This document shows positions 42,677 to 54,435 of a stretch of DNA of 64,000 nucleotides, one piece after another. The notes beneath the pieces were generated by a model. The model did no database searches and was not told the DNA's origin. It saw nothing but the letters and a program-made list of their open reading frames with translations. Source of the stretch: Akkermansia muciniphila (GTDB lineage: Bacteria > Verrucomicrobiota > Verrucomicrobiia > Opitutales > UBA953); assembly GCA_943331445.1 (NCBI GenBank), contig CALQLO010000008.1:1-64000 (forward strand), given 5' to 3'. Within the stretch, counting starts at the first letter, position 1. Each line of letters starts with the position of its first letter. Both the position numbers and the translations under genes were made by a program.

Positions 42677-45600
42677 ATGAATATTTCGCGTCCGTTCATT
42701 GAGAGGCCGGTAGCTACCACGCTGCTCATGGTGGCGTTGTTGCTATGCGGCATCCTGGGTTACCGGTCGCTTTCGGTCGCGGCTCTCCCTGAGGTGGATT
42801 ATCCCACCATTCAGGTGTCGGCGATGTATCCTGGAGCCAGCCCGGAGGTGATGATTACTTCGGTGACGGCTCCCTTGGAGCGCAAGTTGGGGCAGATGCC
42901 TGGCTTGACGCAGATGACCTCGACGAGCTCCGCGGGGGCGACCTCGATTACCCTGCAGTTTGACCTAGCGATCTCACTGGACGTGGCGGAACAGCAGGTG
43001 CAGGCCGCGATCAATGAAGCGGGCGCATACCTTCCACCCGGATTACCGTCGCCACCGGTTTATAGTAAAGTGAACCCAGCAGACGCGCCCATCATGACGC
43101 TCGCCGTGACGTCAGATTCGCTCCCGCTTTCCAGAATCGCCGACTTGGTCGATACTCGGCTAGCCCAGAAAATCTCTCAGGTCTCGGGCGTTGGGATGGT
43201 GAGTATTTCGGGCGGCCAGCGACCAGCGGTGCGCGTGAAGGTAAATCCCACGGCGCTCGCTTCCTACGGCTTGAATCTTGAGGCCGTGCGTTTGGCCATC
43301 ATTGGGGCCAATGCGAATAGCGCCAAAGGGGGATTTGACGGGCTCAAGCAGTCTTCGACCATCGATGCTAACGATCAGTTAAAATCACCGGCGGATTACG
43401 ATAAGGTCGTGCTGGCTTACCGCAATGGTGCTCCGGTGCGCTTGAGCGATGTCGCCGAGACCTCGGACGGGGCGGAAAATGTCTACCTCTCCGCCTGGGC
43501 AGGGCACAATCCGGGCGGTCAGACCCCAGGGGTCATCCTTAATATCCAGCGGCAGCCTGGAGCGAACGTCATCGCCGTCGTCGACCGAATCAAGGCCATC
43601 TTGCCCCAGTTGCAGTCGACGATGCCCGGCGCCGTCAAGGTGTCGGTGCTCACCGATCGGACCATTACCATCCGCGCCTCCGTCGATGACGTGCAGATGG
43701 AACTCCTCCTGTCCATCTTCCTGGTGGTCGCGGTCATCTTCGTCTTTCTTCGCAACGTCCCCGCGACGATCATTCCCGGAATCACGGTGCCTCTTTCCTT
43801 GGTGGGCACTTTTGGCGTCATCTACCTCTGTGGGTTTTCGATTAATAACCTGACCCTGATGGCGCTCACGATCGCGACCGGCTTCGTGGTGGATGATGCC
43901 ATCGTGATGATTGAAAATATCTCCCGCTATATCGAAAAGGGAGAAACCCCGATGCAGGCTGCCTTAAAGGGCTCGGCGAATATCGGCTTCACGATTATCT
44001 CGCTGACCTTCTCGCTCATCGCCGTACTCATCCCGCTGCTCTTCATGGCGGATGTAGTCGGACGTCTTTTCCGCGAGTTTGCGATTACCCTCGCCGTCTC
44101 CATTCTCATTTCCGCGGTGATCTCCCTGACGCTGACGCCCATGATGTGCAGCCGCATGTTGCGCCATGAATCGGAGGCAACGCAGGGTGCACTGGCGCGA
44201 CGCCTCGGGGCCTTCTTTGATGAAATCATCCGGCGGTATGGCATCGCCCTGCGTTGGGTGCTAGCGCGCCAGCGGGCTACGCTTTTGGTTGCCGCGGGTA
44301 CGCTCTTTCTGACGGCAGCGCTCTATGTTTTTATTCCCAAAGGTTTCTTCCCGGTACAGGACACCGGCGTTATTCAGGGGGTGACCGAAGCCGGCCAGGA
44401 TATTTCCTTCGCGGCCATGGCCGGGAAGCAGCAGCGGGTCGCGGATATCGTCCTGGCGGACCTAGATGTCGAAAGCTTGGCTTCCTTCATCGGCGTCGAT
44501 GGCACGAATGCCACCGTTAATTCGGGCCGGATTGTCATCAATTTGCGCCCGTTGGAGCAGCGTAAAGCTCGGGCTCCAGCCATCGCCGCGCGGATTCAAG
44601 CCAAGGTCGCGCAACTCGACGGCGTCACCCTCTACCTCCAGCCGGTGCAGGACATGACGGTGGATACGACCCTTACGCGCACCCAATACCAATTCCTCTT
44701 GCAGAGCCCCAAGGCGGAGGATCTCACGACCTGGATCCCCCAGCTCATGGAGAAGATCAAAGGCCTACCGAAGGTGAAGGATGTGGCTACCGACCTGCAA
44801 ACCAACGGCCGACAAGTTTTTGTTGAAATCGATCGGGCGGCTGCGGGACGTTACGGCATCAGCGTCGCGGATATCGATGCCGTGCTCTATGATGCACTCG
44901 GCCAACGGATTATTTCCACCATCTTTACCCAGTCTAATCAGTACCGCGTGATTCTTGAGGTGAAGCCTGAGTTCCGCGAAGGGGTTGGGGCTCTCGGCCG
45001 ACTTTACGTCGCCACCTCCACGGGGGCGCAGGTGCCGCTGGGCAACGTCGCTAAATTCCACGAACAACCTGCGCAGCTGGCCGTGACGCGGGTCGGTCAG
45101 TTTCCCTGTGCACGCATTTCTTTCAATCTCGCCCCCGGGGCGGCGCTGGGAGATGCCGTGAAGGCAATTAAGGGTGCGGAGAAGGAGTTGGGCATGCCCG
45201 CTTCGATTGTCACCACTTTCCAGGGTGCCGCGGCGGCCTTTGAGGTGGCGCTGCGTAATGAGCTCTGGCTGATCCTCGCGGCCATCGTGGTTATGTACAT
45301 TGTGCTGGGCGTCCTGTACGAGAGTTTCATTCACCCCGTTACGATTCTCTCAACCTTGCCCTCGGCGGGCGTCGGGGCACTCTTAGCTTTGCTGATCGCC
45401 CGGAGCGATCTCGATGTCATCGGGATTATTGGCATCATCCTGCTGATCGGGATCGTCAAAAAGAACGCGATTATGATGGTTGATTTCGCCCTCGATGCAG
45501 AACGCACCCAGGGGCTGCCCCCCGAAGAGGCGATTTATCAGGCGTGCCTATTGCGCTTCCGGCCTATCCTGATGACAACCATGGCGGCGTTACTCGGCGC

Positions 45601-45796
45601 CTTGCCGCTCATGCTTGGTTCCGGTATGGGTTCCGAAATGCGCCAACCCTTGGGGATTACAATGGTGGGCGGTCTCATCGTCAGCCAAGTCCTGACGCTT
45701 TTCACCACGCCGGTGATTTACCTCTGGTTTGATCGCCTGAACCGACGGCGAGTGCAGGTTGGGCAGGGTGAGGTCGCGCCATCTGTCCAGCTGTGA
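42677..45796 (+). CDS. mdtB: RND multidrug efflux permease, MdtB-like
   Basis: 1039 residues. It begins [20 protein letters not shown] and has the twelve-helix RND layout with two large periplasmic loops. The proton relay is intact: two aspartates in [19 protein letters not shown] of TM4 and a lysine in [20 protein letters not shown] of TM10. The sequence [20 protein letters not shown] is typical of MdtB. In the known systems MdtB and MdtC form a heterotrimer in a 2:1 ratio. Its stop overlaps the GTG start of mdtC by 4 bp. Substrates cannot be predicted; bile salts and novobiocin are known for the E. coli pump. Confidence 0.94.
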   Translation: MNISRPFIERPVATTLLMVALLLCGILGYRSLSVAALPEVDYPTIQVSAMYPGASPEVMITSVTAPLERKLGQMPGLTQMTSTSSAGATSITLQFDLAISLDVAEQQVQAAINEAGAYLPPGLPSPPVYSKVNPADAPIMTLAVTSDSLPLSRIADLVDTRLAQKISQVSGVGMVSISGGQRPAVRVKVNPTALASYGLNLEAVRLAIIGANANSAKGGFDGLKQSSTIDANDQLKSPADYDKVVLAYRNGAPVRLSDVAETSDGAENVYLSAWAGHNPGGQTPGVILNIQRQPGANVIAVVDRIKAILPQLQSTMPGAVKVSVLTDRTITIRASVDDVQMELLLSIFLVVAVIFVFLRNVPATIIPGITVPLSLVGTFGVIYLCGFSINNLTLMALTIATGFVVDDAIVMIENISRYIEKGETPMQAALKGSANIGFTIISLTFSLIAVLIPLLFMADVVGRLFREFAITLAVSILISAVISLTLTPMMCSRMLRHESEATQGALARRLGAFFDEIIRRYGIALRWVLARQRATLLVAAGTLFLTAALYVFIPKGFFPVQDTGVIQGVTEAGQDISFAAMAGKQQRVADIVLADLDVESLASFIGVDGTNATVNSGRIVINLRPLEQRKARAPAIAARIQAKVAQLDGVTLYLQPVQDMTVDTTLTRTQYQFLLQSPKAEDLTTWIPQLMEKIKGLPKVKDVATDLQTNGRQVFVEIDRAAAGRYGISVADIDAVLYDALGQRIISTIFTQSNQYRVILEVKPEFREGVGALGRLYVATSTGAQVPLGNVAKFHEQPAQLAVTRVGQFPCARISFNLAPGAALGDAVKAIKGAEKELGMPASIVTTFQGAAAAFEVALRNELWLILAAIVVMYIVLGVLYESFIHPVTILSTLPSAGVGALLALLIARSDLDVIGIIGIILLIGIVKKNAIMMVDFALDAERTQGLPPEEAIYQACLLRFRPILMTTMAALLGALPLMLGSGMGSEMRQPLGITMVGGLIVSQVLTLFTTPVIYLWFDRLNRRRVQVGQGEVAPSVQL

Positions 45797-48700
45797 ATAT
45801 TTCCGCGTTCTTCATCCGACGCCCTGTCGCGACGACGTTGCTGACGATCGCGATTGCTTTATCCGGCTTGGCGGCGTTCCGCATCTTGCCAGTTTCGCCA
45901 CTACCGCAGGTAGACTTTCCCACCATCTCCGTCGGGGCGGCCATGCCGGGGGCCAGCCCTGAAGTCATGGCCGCCACGGTGGCGACGCCTCTCGAACGAG
46001 CGCTGGGACGCATTGCGGGCGTGACCGAGATCACCTCAAGCAGCACGCGTGGTAATACCAGCATTATCCTGCAGTTTGATTTATCCCGCGACATCAATGG
46101 CGCGGCCCGCGAGGTCCAATCCGCCATCAGCGCCGCGCGGAGCATGCTGCCCTCGGCGCTCACGACGAATCCGTATTATCGTAAACTCAACCCCGCGGAC
46201 TCGCCGATCATGCTGATCGCGATCACCTCCGAAATTTATACGCGGCCCCAGATTTACGATACTGCGACGACTTTACTCGCGCAGAAGATTGCCCAGATCG
46301 AAGGGGTGGGGGACGTCAGTGTGGGCGGAGGGGCCCTGCCCGCTGTCCGCGTCAACGTGAATCCCGCACAGTTAGGTTCTTATGGTGTCTCGCTCGAAGA
46401 TGTGCGTAAGACCATTGTCGCCACGAACGTCAATTCCCCGAAGGGCTTCGTCGAATCCGCGGGCCATCGGTGGCAAGTAGTCGCCAATGATCAGGCCTTA
46501 AAAGCGCAGGACTACCTACCGTTGGTCATTAGCTACCGCGGCGGCACTCCGGTGATGATCTCAGACGTGGCGACCGTGACGGACTCGGTCGAAGATGTGC
46601 GCAATGCCGGCATCATGAACGGCAAGCCCGCGGTTATCATCGTCGTGACGCGTCAGCCGGGGGCTAATATCATCGAGACCGTCGACCGGATTAAGGCGCA
46701 GATCCCGGCGTTACAGGCGCAGATGCCCGTGGGCATGGTGATGGCTTCAGCCATTGACCGTTCGGTGACCATCCGGAGCTCGCTGCGAGAGGTTGAGCGT
46801 TCGCTCATCCTCTCGGTCGTGCTGGTCACCCTGGTGGTGTTTCTTTTCCTCCGGGATATCCGCGTCACATTAATTCCAGCGGTGGTGGTGCCAGTCTCGA
46901 TTCTCGGAACTTTCGGGATTATGGCCTTAGCTGGCTTTTCGGTGAATAACCTGACTCTCATGGCGTTGACGGTCGCCACGGGCTTCGTGGTGGACGATGC
47001 GATTGTCGTGTTGGAGAATATTTCCCGCCACATGGAGGCGGGGATGCCCCGCCGCGAGGCTGCCCTGCAGGGAGCCAAGGAGGTCGGTTTTACGGTCATC
47101 TCCATCAGTATTTCCCTGGTGGCGGTCTTTATCCCGATTCTGCTCATGGGTGGCTTGGTCGGACGGCTCTTTCGCGAATTCGCGATCACGCTTTCGGCCG
47201 CGATTGTGGTTTCCTTGTTCGTCTCGCTGAGCACTACGCCGATGATGTGCTCACGCCTGCTCCGGAAGCAGATCGCTAATATCAAGCCAAGCTATGTGGA
47301 CCGGTTCTTCGGTTGGTTGCTGGCTGGCTATCGCCGAACTTTGCGCTGGGTGCTCGACCATAGTTTTGTCGTGCTGGTGGCCTTGACGGCCACGGTGGCC
47401 CTTAACGTCATCTTGTATACGACGATTCCCAGAGGGTTCTTCCCCCAGCAGGATACGGGTTTCTTAATGGGGAATATCGACGCCGACCAAAGTATCTCTT
47501 TCAGCCAGATGCAGGAGAAGATGACAAAAATGGCTGAGATTGTGCAGTCCGATCCATCCGTGTCGGCGATCAGCGCTTCCATCGGTGGCGGCCGCGGTGG
47601 TCCGATTAATTCGGCTCGGCTTTACATTCTCCTCAAGCCGTTGTCCGAGCGCGAGGACTCGGCTGAACAAGTCATCACCCGCTTGCGTCGGAAAACTGCT
47701 CGGATCACGGGTGCGCGGATGATTCTTGGGTCCCGGCAGGATATCAACATCGGCGGCCGACAGAGTGCGGCAACCTACCAATACACCGTACAGTCGGATG
47801 ACCTCGCGCTCCTCAATGAGTGGGTGCCGAAGATCCAGGCCGCGATGGCCACGCTCCCCGAACTCACGGACGTCAATACCGACTCACAGAATCACGGCCT
47901 ACAGACTTTGATAACCTACGACCGGGACAAAATGTCAGCCCTAGGCGTGACGGTCGATGTGGCTAATCGGACGCTTTACGACGCCTTCGGCCAAGAATCC
48001 GTCTCCGTCCTTTTCAAGTCGTTAAACCAGTATCGAGTCATCATGGAGGTGAATTCGGAGCGCACCATGAGCCCTGAGGCGTTAAAGGATATCTTCGTGG
48101 TGACCGCGGTGGGTAAGCGGGTCCCGCTGGCAACCTTTGCGCACTATGAACCGGCCAACGCTCCGCTGAGCGTCAATCACCAGGCTCAATTCGTGGCGAC
48201 GACGATTTCCTTTAACCTCGCTCCCGGGAAGATGCTCAATGATGCGGATGCGGCCATACGCGGCGCCTTGAGCGAACTCGGCGTGCCCACGACGGTGCAA
48301 GGTGGATTTCAGGGCACCGCGAAGATGTTCCAAGAGTCCCTAAACAATCAGACTTACCTGATCCTGGCCGCCATCCTCGCGATGTATGTCATCCTTGGTA
48401 TCCTTTACGAAAGTTACATTCACCCCATCACGATTCTCTCCACCTTGCCCTCCGCCGGTATCGGGGCGCTCGTCGCCTTGATGGTGATGGATATGGAGTT
48501 TAGCATCATCGCGCTCATTGGCGTCCTCCTCTTGATCGGTATCGTGAAGAAGAACGCCATCATGATGATCGACTTCGCCATCGATGCGGAACGGACCCGC
48601 GGGCTGCCTGCCGCGGAGGCTATCTATGAGGCCTGTCAGTTGCGCTTCCGCCCGATCATGATGACGACCATGGCGGCGCTCTTCGGTGCGCTCCCCTTGG

Positions 48701-48888
48701 CCATTGGCTTCGGGGAGGGCTCGGAGTTGCGACGCCCCTTAGGGGTTGCCATCGTGGGAGGGTTACTCGTCAGCCAGGCGCTAACCCTTTATACGACTCC
48801 CGTCATTTATTTGTATTTTGACCGTTTGCGCCAATGGACCAAGCGCCGTCGGGCTTCGGCTGTGTCATTGCCTTCCGTCGCCAACTAA
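45793..48888 (+). CDS. mdtC: RND multidrug efflux permease, MdtC-like
   Basis: 1031 residues starting at GTG 45793, which overlaps the mdtB stop as GTGA. It begins [20 protein letters not shown] and carries the MdtC-type [11 protein letters not shown]-like segment ([20 protein letters not shown]). The proton-relay aspartates are in [19 protein letters not shown] and the lysine in [20 protein letters not shown]. The signature [16 protein letters not shown] supports the C-type partner. Both permeases appear intact, which fits a hetero-oligomeric pump. It lies 20 bp before the outer-membrane factor gene. Confidence 0.94.
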   Translation: MNISAFFIRRPVATTLLTIAIALSGLAAFRILPVSPLPQVDFPTISVGAAMPGASPEVMAATVATPLERALGRIAGVTEITSSSTRGNTSIILQFDLSRDINGAAREVQSAISAARSMLPSALTTNPYYRKLNPADSPIMLIAITSEIYTRPQIYDTATTLLAQKIAQIEGVGDVSVGGGALPAVRVNVNPAQLGSYGVSLEDVRKTIVATNVNSPKGFVESAGHRWQVVANDQALKAQDYLPLVISYRGGTPVMISDVATVTDSVEDVRNAGIMNGKPAVIIVVTRQPGANIIETVDRIKAQIPALQAQMPVGMVMASAIDRSVTIRSSLREVERSLILSVVLVTLVVFLFLRDIRVTLIPAVVVPVSILGTFGIMALAGFSVNNLTLMALTVATGFVVDDAIVVLENISRHMEAGMPRREAALQGAKEVGFTVISISISLVAVFIPILLMGGLVGRLFREFAITLSAAIVVSLFVSLSTTPMMCSRLLRKQIANIKPSYVDRFFGWLLAGYRRTLRWVLDHSFVVLVALTATVALNVILYTTIPRGFFPQQDTGFLMGNIDADQSISFSQMQEKMTKMAEIVQSDPSVSAISASIGGGRGGPINSARLYILLKPLSEREDSAEQVITRLRRKTARITGARMILGSRQDINIGGRQSAATYQYTVQSDDLALLNEWVPKIQAAMATLPELTDVNTDSQNHGLQTLITYDRDKMSALGVTVDVANRTLYDAFGQESVSVLFKSLNQYRVIMEVNSERTMSPEALKDIFVVTAVGKRVPLATFAHYEPANAPLSVNHQAQFVATTISFNLAPGKMLNDADAAIRGALSELGVPTTVQGGFQGTAKMFQESLNNQTYLILAAILAMYVILGILYESYIHPITILSTLPSAGIGALVALMVMDMEFSIIALIGVLLLIGIVKKNAIMMIDFAIDAERTRGLPAAEAIYEACQLRFRPIMMTTMAALFGALPLAIGFGEGSELRRPLGVAIVGGLLVSQALTLYTTPVIYLYFDRLRQWTKRRRASAVSLPSVAN

Positions 48889-48908
48889 ACTTGTCTCTTC
48901 CCGCTGCC

Positions 48909-50336
48909 ATGACCCCTCTCACTGTCGCTTCTTCTGCCCGTCTGCTGGGCGCCGCGCTGCTGCTAGGGCTTTCCGCTTGCGCGGTCGGGCCAGATTATGC
49001 CCGTCCGGAGATTCCGGTTTCGTCGGCTTTTCGTGAATTGACGGGCCCCTATAAAGGCTCCCCTCACTTGGGCGCTAATTGGTGGGCCATTTTCAAGGAT
49101 CCTGAACTAGACGCACTGGAGGCCGCCGCTTTGAAGGCTAATCTGGACCTCCGGGCGGCTTTGGCCCGCGTGGGGCAGGCGCGTGCCCTCAGTGACATCG
49201 CCAATGCTGGCTTCTGGCCGGCGCTGAGTGCCAACCCTTCGCTCACGCGCAACCGCACTTCCGATACCGCGGGGGCGACGACGCGAACGCAGACATCCTA
49301 CGCCGTACCTTTAGAATTGAGCTACGAACTCGATGTCTGGGGGCGCGTCCGCCGTCTAAGTGAGTCGGCCGATGAGGCCACCAAGTTCTCCGCCAGCGAA
49401 TTCGCCGTGGTGCTGCAGACCGTGGAGGCAAACGTGGCCCAGAATTACTTTAACCTCCGTGGCTTAGACACGCAGGCGGCGATGCTCACGAAGAGCTTGG
49501 AGTTGTATCAGCATCAGGTGGCCTTGGTCAGCAAGCAGGTGAAGGCGGGCCTCATCCCCCAGACCGATCTCCTGCAGGCCATGACCCAAGTCGAAGCCAC
49601 CACTGGCCAGTTGAGTGAAGTGCAGCGTCAGCGCATCAACATTGAGCACGCCTTGGCGGTGCTGACGGGCAGGGCTCCGGCTGAACTCTCGATTCCGGCT
49701 AAGCGTTTGACCACGGTCGTCCCGATTGTGCCCGCAGGTTTGCCTTCCGAGCTGCTTGGCCGCCGCCCCGATGTCGCCGCCGCCGAGCACCAACTCATCG
49801 CCGCCAATGCCGATATCGGCCAGGCGAAGGCTAACTACTACCCCAGGCTGACGCTGACCGGGTCCGCCGGTTTCTCGACCATCGATGCCTCCAAGGTTGT
49901 GAGTTGGGAGAGCCGCGTTTGGTCGATTGGCCCCAGCCTTAATATCCCGCTCTTTCAGGGAGGTAAATTGGATGCCTCGTTGGAGGGGGCCAAGCAGCGC
50001 TATGAAGAATCCCTGGCGGGCTACCGGACCGCGGTGCTCAATGCTTTTCGCGAGACGGAGGATATCCTCAATGACCTCAGTAATCGCGCCGGCGCGGCCG
50101 AATCTCAGGCCCGTATGGTAGCTTCAGCCCGGGAAACCGCCCGCCTCGTCGAGATGCAATACCGGAGCGGCCTGACGCCTTATTATCAGCTCATGGATGC
50201 ACAGCGCACCTTGTTATCTGCGGAACTAGCGGCCGCCCAGATTCAGAACCTCCGCCTGAACTCCACGGTGTCGTTGGTCAAAGCAATCGGTGGCGGCTGG
50301 AATGCGGACGATCAGCCGAAATTGGAAGCGAAGTAA
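48909..50336 (+). CDS. NodT-family outer-membrane efflux lipoprotein
   Basis: 475 residues from ATG 48909 (MTPLTVASSARLLGAALLLG), with lipobox LSAC (Cys24) and the family start CAVGPDYARPEIPVSSAF. Two repeated TolC-like halves are present; each has the long helices and a strand region (LELSYELDVWGRVRRLSESA and SIGPSLNIPLFQGGKLDASL). It would form the trimeric outer-membrane channel for the MdtABC pump. An earlier in-frame codon at 48834 lies within mdtC and is rejected. Final gene of the operon; no terminator hairpin with a T tract is obvious in the 21 bp before the convergent gene. Confidence 0.92.
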   Translation: MTPLTVASSARLLGAALLLGLSACAVGPDYARPEIPVSSAFRELTGPYKGSPHLGANWWAIFKDPELDALEAAALKANLDLRAALARVGQARALSDIANAGFWPALSANPSLTRNRTSDTAGATTRTQTSYAVPLELSYELDVWGRVRRLSESADEATKFSASEFAVVLQTVEANVAQNYFNLRGLDTQAAMLTKSLELYQHQVALVSKQVKAGLIPQTDLLQAMTQVEATTGQLSEVQRQRINIEHALAVLTGRAPAELSIPAKRLTTVVPIVPAGLPSELLGRRPDVAAAEHQLIAANADIGQAKANYYPRLTLTGSAGFSTIDASKVVSWESRVWSIGPSLNIPLFQGGKLDASLEGAKQRYEESLAGYRTAVLNAFRETEDILNDLSNRAGAAESQARMVASARETARLVEMQYRSGLTPYYQLMDAQRTLLSAELAAAQIQNLRLNSTVSLVKAIGGGWNADDQPKLEAK

Positions 50337-50357
50337 AGTCGCCGCCAGGGTGCGGCC

Positions 50358-50735
50358 TTATCCCACAATCTTACACTGGATCGAGATATCTTCGTGGTGC
50401 TGATAGATCGCGCACAGGCGGTGGTAGCCGTCTGCGATGACCACCCGCCCGTGTTGTTGACTGCGGACGAGGAGGATGGGGGAGAGGTGGACGCCCTTGC
50501 GGATTTTCTTCTGATCCTTTTTCACGTGGGAGTTACTCACTCCTAGGAGGGATAGCTGCGAGGCTCGGAAGATGTCCTTGGCTTTGAATTCGGAAATCTT
50601 GGCTTTACGGAGTTTGGCGACCAGTGAGGCAGCTTCTTTTTCCGGATAGAGGAGGGAGAGGTACGAGAATGCCGCGGGATAGTTCTTATCCTCGGGCTTC
50701 GGGAGCCAGGCGATTTCGGGAGGGGCTTTAGCCAT
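50358..50735 (-). CDS. Small ParB/Srx-like domain protein
   Basis: 125 residues. The C-terminal half, SPILLVRSQQHGRVVIADGY then HRLCAIYQHHEDISIQCKIV, resembles the ParB/sulfiredoxin nuclease-fold core, in which an ADGYHR-type motif (normally GExRxxA or DGHHR) binds a nucleotide. The first half (EIAWLPKPEDKNYPAAFSYL) is helical and not recognised. There is no HTH, so it is not a partition protein. A role in nucleotide-dependent regulation or modification is possible, but no function is assigned. It starts 3 bp after the stop of the DUF6807 gene on the same strand, so they are likely co-transcribed. Confidence 0.6.
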   Translation of the reverse strand: MAKAPPEIAWLPKPEDKNYPAAFSYLSLLYPEKEAASLVAKLRKAKISEFKAKDIFRASQLSLLGVSNSHVKKDQKKIRKGVHLSPILLVRSQQHGRVVIADGYHRLCAIYQHHEDISIQCKIVG

Positions 50736-50738
50736 GGC

Positions 50739-51695
50739 TTACTTCTTGGCGGGGGCTTTCGGCTTGGGCTGCTCGGCCAACATCACCGTGACCTCTGGGG
50801 TCGATTCGTTACTTCCAGTGAACGCATTATAAGCCTTCTGAAAGGCTGCGGCATCGCGGACATCGCCTTCGGCGATGAGCCACTGGTAGTGAAGCTTGAA
50901 GGGAGCCTCGGAACTGGCCGTGCCTTTCGGGAAGGCACCGAAGCGCCCGTAGTCCCGGTAGGCCGAGAAAGCGGTGTCCTTCGGGTTGTCCGGATGGTTC
51001 AGCAGGAGTGCCGTGAACGTCTTACCCTCGATCGTGAAGACTTCGGCTACCCAGGTCAGGTCTTTCACCTTATGGATGAGGGTGGCTTTGCCGGGATAGA
51101 TGTAGGTCGTTTTGGCGCCCTCGATCTTCTCCGACGGACGGAACTGAGCGCCAGCGTGCTCGGGGTCGCCGTCGATCTTAGCTTCGCCGTGGTCAGGCTT
51201 GAGGGTGCTGGACATCTCGATACCAAAGTAGAATGGAGCGGCCGGATGGGTGAATTTGAAGGTGCGTGCTTCCGTCAGGATGGGCTTGGCCGCGGCGGTT
51301 TCGCCCTGCCAGTCGATCGAGGCAACGAAGCCGTCGGCGGTCGGGTTGATGGCGGTCACGACTTGGTCGCCGCCTTTCATGTGCCAGCGGTCATAGCTCT
51401 TACCGTCGAGAGTGATTTTCATGAACCCAAGCATGATGCCGCGGTGGTGCGTGAACTCGAAGCCCGGACCTTTGGTGAGGCGAAGGGCGCCGCTCGCATC
51501 GAAGATGTGCAGGTAGGGCTTGTAGGTCTCGAGACGTTTGGCGGGTGTGCTGACGTCGTGGGCCATCATGAAGCGCGCGACGACTTTGCCGTCTTGGGCG
51601 ACATCAACGTTCTCATTGGGAGTTACCTTGATGTCGGCGGCGGTCGCGGTGGCGAAGGCCAGTAGGACAGGGAGGAAGGCGGCGAGGGGCTTCAT
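50739..51695 (-). CDS. DUF6807 (PmoA-like) exported protein
   Basis: 318 residues with signal MKPLAAFLPVLLAFATATAA. The DUF6807 family, often annotated 'PmoA', is recognisable from DKVVARF-type strands, RLTKGPGFEFTHHRGIMLGF, YDRWHMKGGDQVVTAINP-like elements and FYFGIEMSSTLKPDHGE. The histidine pair in THHRGIMLGF is the best-known conserved feature. Members occur widely in Planctomycetes and Verrucomicrobia with glycoside-degradation genes; their activity is not established. The methane-monooxygenase-like name should not be taken literally. It starts upstream of the small ParB-like gene. Confidence 0.85.
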   Translation of the reverse strand: MKPLAAFLPVLLAFATATAADIKVTPNENVDVAQDGKVVARFMMAHDVSTPAKRLETYKPYLHIFDASGALRLTKGPGFEFTHHRGIMLGFMKITLDGKSYDRWHMKGGDQVVTAINPTADGFVASIDWQGETAAAKPILTEARTFKFTHPAAPFYFGIEMSSTLKPDHGEAKIDGDPEHAGAQFRPSEKIEGAKTTYIYPGKATLIHKVKDLTWVAEVFTIEGKTFTALLLNHPDNPKDTAFSAYRDYGRFGAFPKGTASSEAPFKLHYQWLIAEGDVRDAAAFQKAYNAFTGSNESTPEVTVMLAEQPKPKAPAKK

Positions 51696-51806
51696 GGGAT
51701 TGGGCTCATGGTGGGGCTATGCCGAGCGATGACAGCAAAAACCTTTCAAGTAAGGGCAGTAGGCATTAGACATCCTGCGTTCTGAGCCTCTAAATCACTT
51801 AATCCT

Positions 51807-52046
51807 ATGGCCGATTATCAACGTAATCTCTCGAAGGAAATCGCCGGTTATTTTTTAGTAATCCTCTGTGCCTTGCCGATTCGGTTCTGGATTATGATAA
51901 CCATGGAGGAGCAGGGTGGCTTCTGGGCTTTCTTGGCTGGCCGCTCGTACGGGTTTATTACCATCGGTCTTATCTCAGCAGTCTTCGTGTCCAAGTTGAG
52001 ACTGCGTACCAAGTTGGTGCTCACCTTCCTCTTGGTGGCGATTTGA
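51807..52046 (+). CDS. Possible small two-helix membrane protein
   Basis: 79 residues (MADYQRNLSKEIAGYFLVIL) with two hydrophobic stretches, one near residues 12-31 (IAGYFLVILCALPIRFWIMI) and one near 49-64 (GFITIGLISAVFVSKL), and a final LVLTFLLVAI. No family is recognised. It stands alone, its composition is less GC-rich than its neighbours and there is no clear ribosome-binding site, so it is a tentative gene. The stop is about 18 bp before the palindromic repeats at 52064. Confidence 0.4.
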   Translation: MADYQRNLSKEIAGYFLVILCALPIRFWIMITMEEQGGFWAFLAGRSYGFITIGLISAVFVSKLRLRTKLVLTFLLVAI

Positions 52047-52063
52047 GGGTTAGGCAAATTGGG

Positions 52064-52119
52064 CTAGGTCGCCACTGCGTGGCGACCTAGCTAGGTCAGC
52101 ACGCGGTGCTGACCCTACC
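52064..52119. repeat. Two short palindromic B-type units
   Basis: Perfect 12-bp stem CTAGGTCGCCAC-TGC-GTGGCGACCTAG at 52064-52090, immediately followed by GGTCAGCAC-GCG-GTGCTGACC at 52094-52114, ending in CCCTACC (52113-52119). The rest of the 52047-52385 gap holds the direct-repeat segment described separately. Confidence 0.8.
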
Positions 52120-52194
52120 TCGATCAAGGGTTATCAGAGTATTTGTTAGAGTCCGCGTAAAGGGCTGCCTTTAAACCGAGAATCTCTCGGTTAT

Positions 52195-52473
<279 letters not shown>

Positions 52474-52534
52474 TTTGTTACCAGCTAGAAGGTGCATCAA
52501 AGGGAGGGCGGGGGGTGGGTCAAGGGCGTTTAAG

Positions 52535-52733
52535 ATAGGGATAGGGGCAGGGGTGGGGGTAGGATTAGTTGAACCGTTGACCGGAGAGCCGGTTGGCCAG
52601 GGAGGGGGCCGAAGAATGGGTAGGGGCGCGACTGCGTCGCGTCCGTGGGCGGACGGATTTGGGAATACCCGAAAGCTTGCCCGAATCAGGCGAGCTAAGA
52701 GGCAAACGGACGCGACGCCGTCGCGGCCTAACC
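52535..52733. repeat. G-run tract and B element downstream of glnS
   Basis: G runs at 52535-52563 resemble the arms at 26514. The B element at 52619-52733 starts GGTAGGGG and ends in a degraded GCCTAACC, 6 bp before the glnS stop. Its hairpins are CGCGAC-TGC-GTCGCG and CGCGAC-GCC-GTCGCG. It shares GTCCGTGGGCGGACGG with the B element at 3005-3120. The remaining 52474-52534 shows nothing notable. Confidence 0.78.
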
Positions 52734-52739
52734 TGTGCC

Positions 52740-54428
52740 TTACTTTGCCACTGCCTTGGCCCAGGAGTCCTTCAGGCCGACGGTGCGATTGAAGACGGGC
52801 TTGCCGGGCTGGGAGTCCTTGGCGTCGGCGCAGAAGTAGCCAATGCGCTCGAACTGCACGCGGGTGCTCGGCGCGATGCCGAGTAGGGCCGGCTCCACGA
52901 AGCCACGGATGGTCTTGAGCGATCCGGGGTGAAGGAGGGTGCGCCAGTCGGTTCCTTCGGGGATATCGTTCAGGTCTTCGTGTGCGAAGAGGCGGTCGTA
53001 GAGGCGGACCTCGACGTCGCCGGCGTGCTTTTCAGAAACCCAGTGGATGGTACCCTTGACCTTGCGGCCGTCGGGGGAGTCGCCGCCGCGCGTGGCGGGA
53101 TCATAGGTGCAAGTGACTTCTGTAACATTGCCAGCGGCGTCTTTCTTGCAGCCGGTGCAGGTCACGAAGTAGCCCCAGCGGAGGCGGACCTCCTGGCCGG
53201 GTGTGAGGCGGAAATATTTCTTTTCCGGAATCTCCATGAAGTCAGCGCGCTCGATGAGCAGCGTCTTCGAGAAGGGCACTTGGCGGGTGCCGGCGGAAGG
53301 GTCTTCGGGATTGTTGACGGCTTCGAGTTCGTCGACTTGGCCTTCGGGGTAGTTCTCGATGACAAGGCGCACCGGGTCGAGGACCGCCATGAAGCGGGAG
53401 GAAGTCTTATTAAGGTCGTCGCGGACGGCGTGCTCGAGCAGGGCGACGTCGGAGAGCGAATTATTCTTCGTGATGCCGATGGTCTCGCAGAACTTACGTA
53501 GGGCGGCGGGGGTGTAGCCGCGGCGGCGCATGCCAGAGATGGTGGGCATGCGAGGGTCGTCCCAGCCGGAGACGCGCTTCTCTTGGACGAGTTCGAGTAA
53601 GCGGCGCTTGGACATGACGGTGTAGGTCAGGTTGAGGCGGGCGAACTCGATCTGTTGAGGTTTGGCCGGGGTATCGAGCGTGCGCAGGAGCCAGTCGTAG
53701 AAGGGGCGATGGACCTCGAATTCCAGCGTGCAGATGGAGTGCGTGATGCCTTCGTAGGCATCCTCGAGCGGGTGCGCGTAGTCGTACATTGGGTAGACGC
53801 ACCACTTGTCGCCGGTGTTATGGTGGGAGGTCTTGCGGATGCGGTAGATGACCGGGTCGCGCATGTGCATGTTCGGCGACGCCATGTCGATCTTGGCGCG
53901 GAGTACGGCTTTACCTTCATCGAATTCCCCGCGGGTCATTTTCTCGAAGGCCGCAAGGTTCTCCGCGACGGAGGCGTCGCGGGTCGGGCTCGGCTTACCG
54001 GCCGTTTTCTCGTCGCCGTGGTATTCGCGAATCTGGTCCTGCGAGAGGAAGCAGACGTACGCCTTGCCGAGCTGGATCAGCTTAATAGCGTCGGCGTGCA
54101 TGCGCTCGAAGTAGTTCGAAGCCTGGTAGTAGTGCTCGTTCCACTCGAAGCCTAGCCAGCGGACATCCTCCTTGATCGAGTCGACGTATTCGACCTCTTC
54201 CTTGGTCGGATTCGTATCATCCATGCGCAGGTGGCAGCGGCCCTTGAATTCGAGGGCGAGGCCGAAGTTCAGGCAGATCGACTTCGCGTGGCCGACGTGC
54301 AGGTAGCCATTGGGTTCTGGCGGGAAACGCGTGGCGACGGAGACGTGCTTACCCGATGCGAGATCGGCGTCGATGATCTGCTGGATGAAGTGGCGGTGGG
54401 CCGCCGGCGCAGGAGTTTCGGAAGACAT
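52740..54428 (-). CDS. glnS: Glutaminyl-tRNA synthetase
   Basis: 562 residues. ATG at 54426-54428 gives [20 protein letters not shown]. The class I signature is [20 protein letters not shown] (HIGH as HVGH), and KMSKS appears as [12 protein letters not shown]. GlnRS-specific blocks include [20 protein letters not shown] and [20 protein letters not shown], with the C-terminal beta-barrel anticodon-binding domains. The frame continues upstream through gltX in another frame, and that extension is rejected. The gene begins 7 bp after gltX, so glutamate- and glutamine-charging enzymes appear to be co-expressed. A dedicated GlnRS would reduce reliance on the Gln-tRNA amidotransferase route. Confidence 0.95.
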   Translation of the reverse strand: MSSETPAPAAHRHFIQQIIDADLASGKHVSVATRFPPEPNGYLHVGHAKSICLNFGLALEFKGRCHLRMDDTNPTKEEVEYVDSIKEDVRWLGFEWNEHYYQASNYFERMHADAIKLIQLGKAYVCFLSQDQIREYHGDEKTAGKPSPTRDASVAENLAAFEKMTRGEFDEGKAVLRAKIDMASPNMHMRDPVIYRIRKTSHHNTGDKWCVYPMYDYAHPLEDAYEGITHSICTLEFEVHRPFYDWLLRTLDTPAKPQQIEFARLNLTYTVMSKRRLLELVQEKRVSGWDDPRMPTISGMRRRGYTPAALRKFCETIGITKNNSLSDVALLEHAVRDDLNKTSSRFMAVLDPVRLVIENYPEGQVDELEAVNNPEDPSAGTRQVPFSKTLLIERADFMEIPEKKYFRLTPGQEVRLRWGYFVTCTGCKKDAAGNVTEVTCTYDPATRGGDSPDGRKVKGTIHWVSEKHAGDVEVRLYDRLFAHEDLNDIPEGTDWRTLLHPGSLKTIRGFVEPALLGIAPSTRVQFERIGYFCADAKDSQPGKPVFNRTVGLKDSWAKAVAK

Positions 54429-54435
54429 GGGCGGA

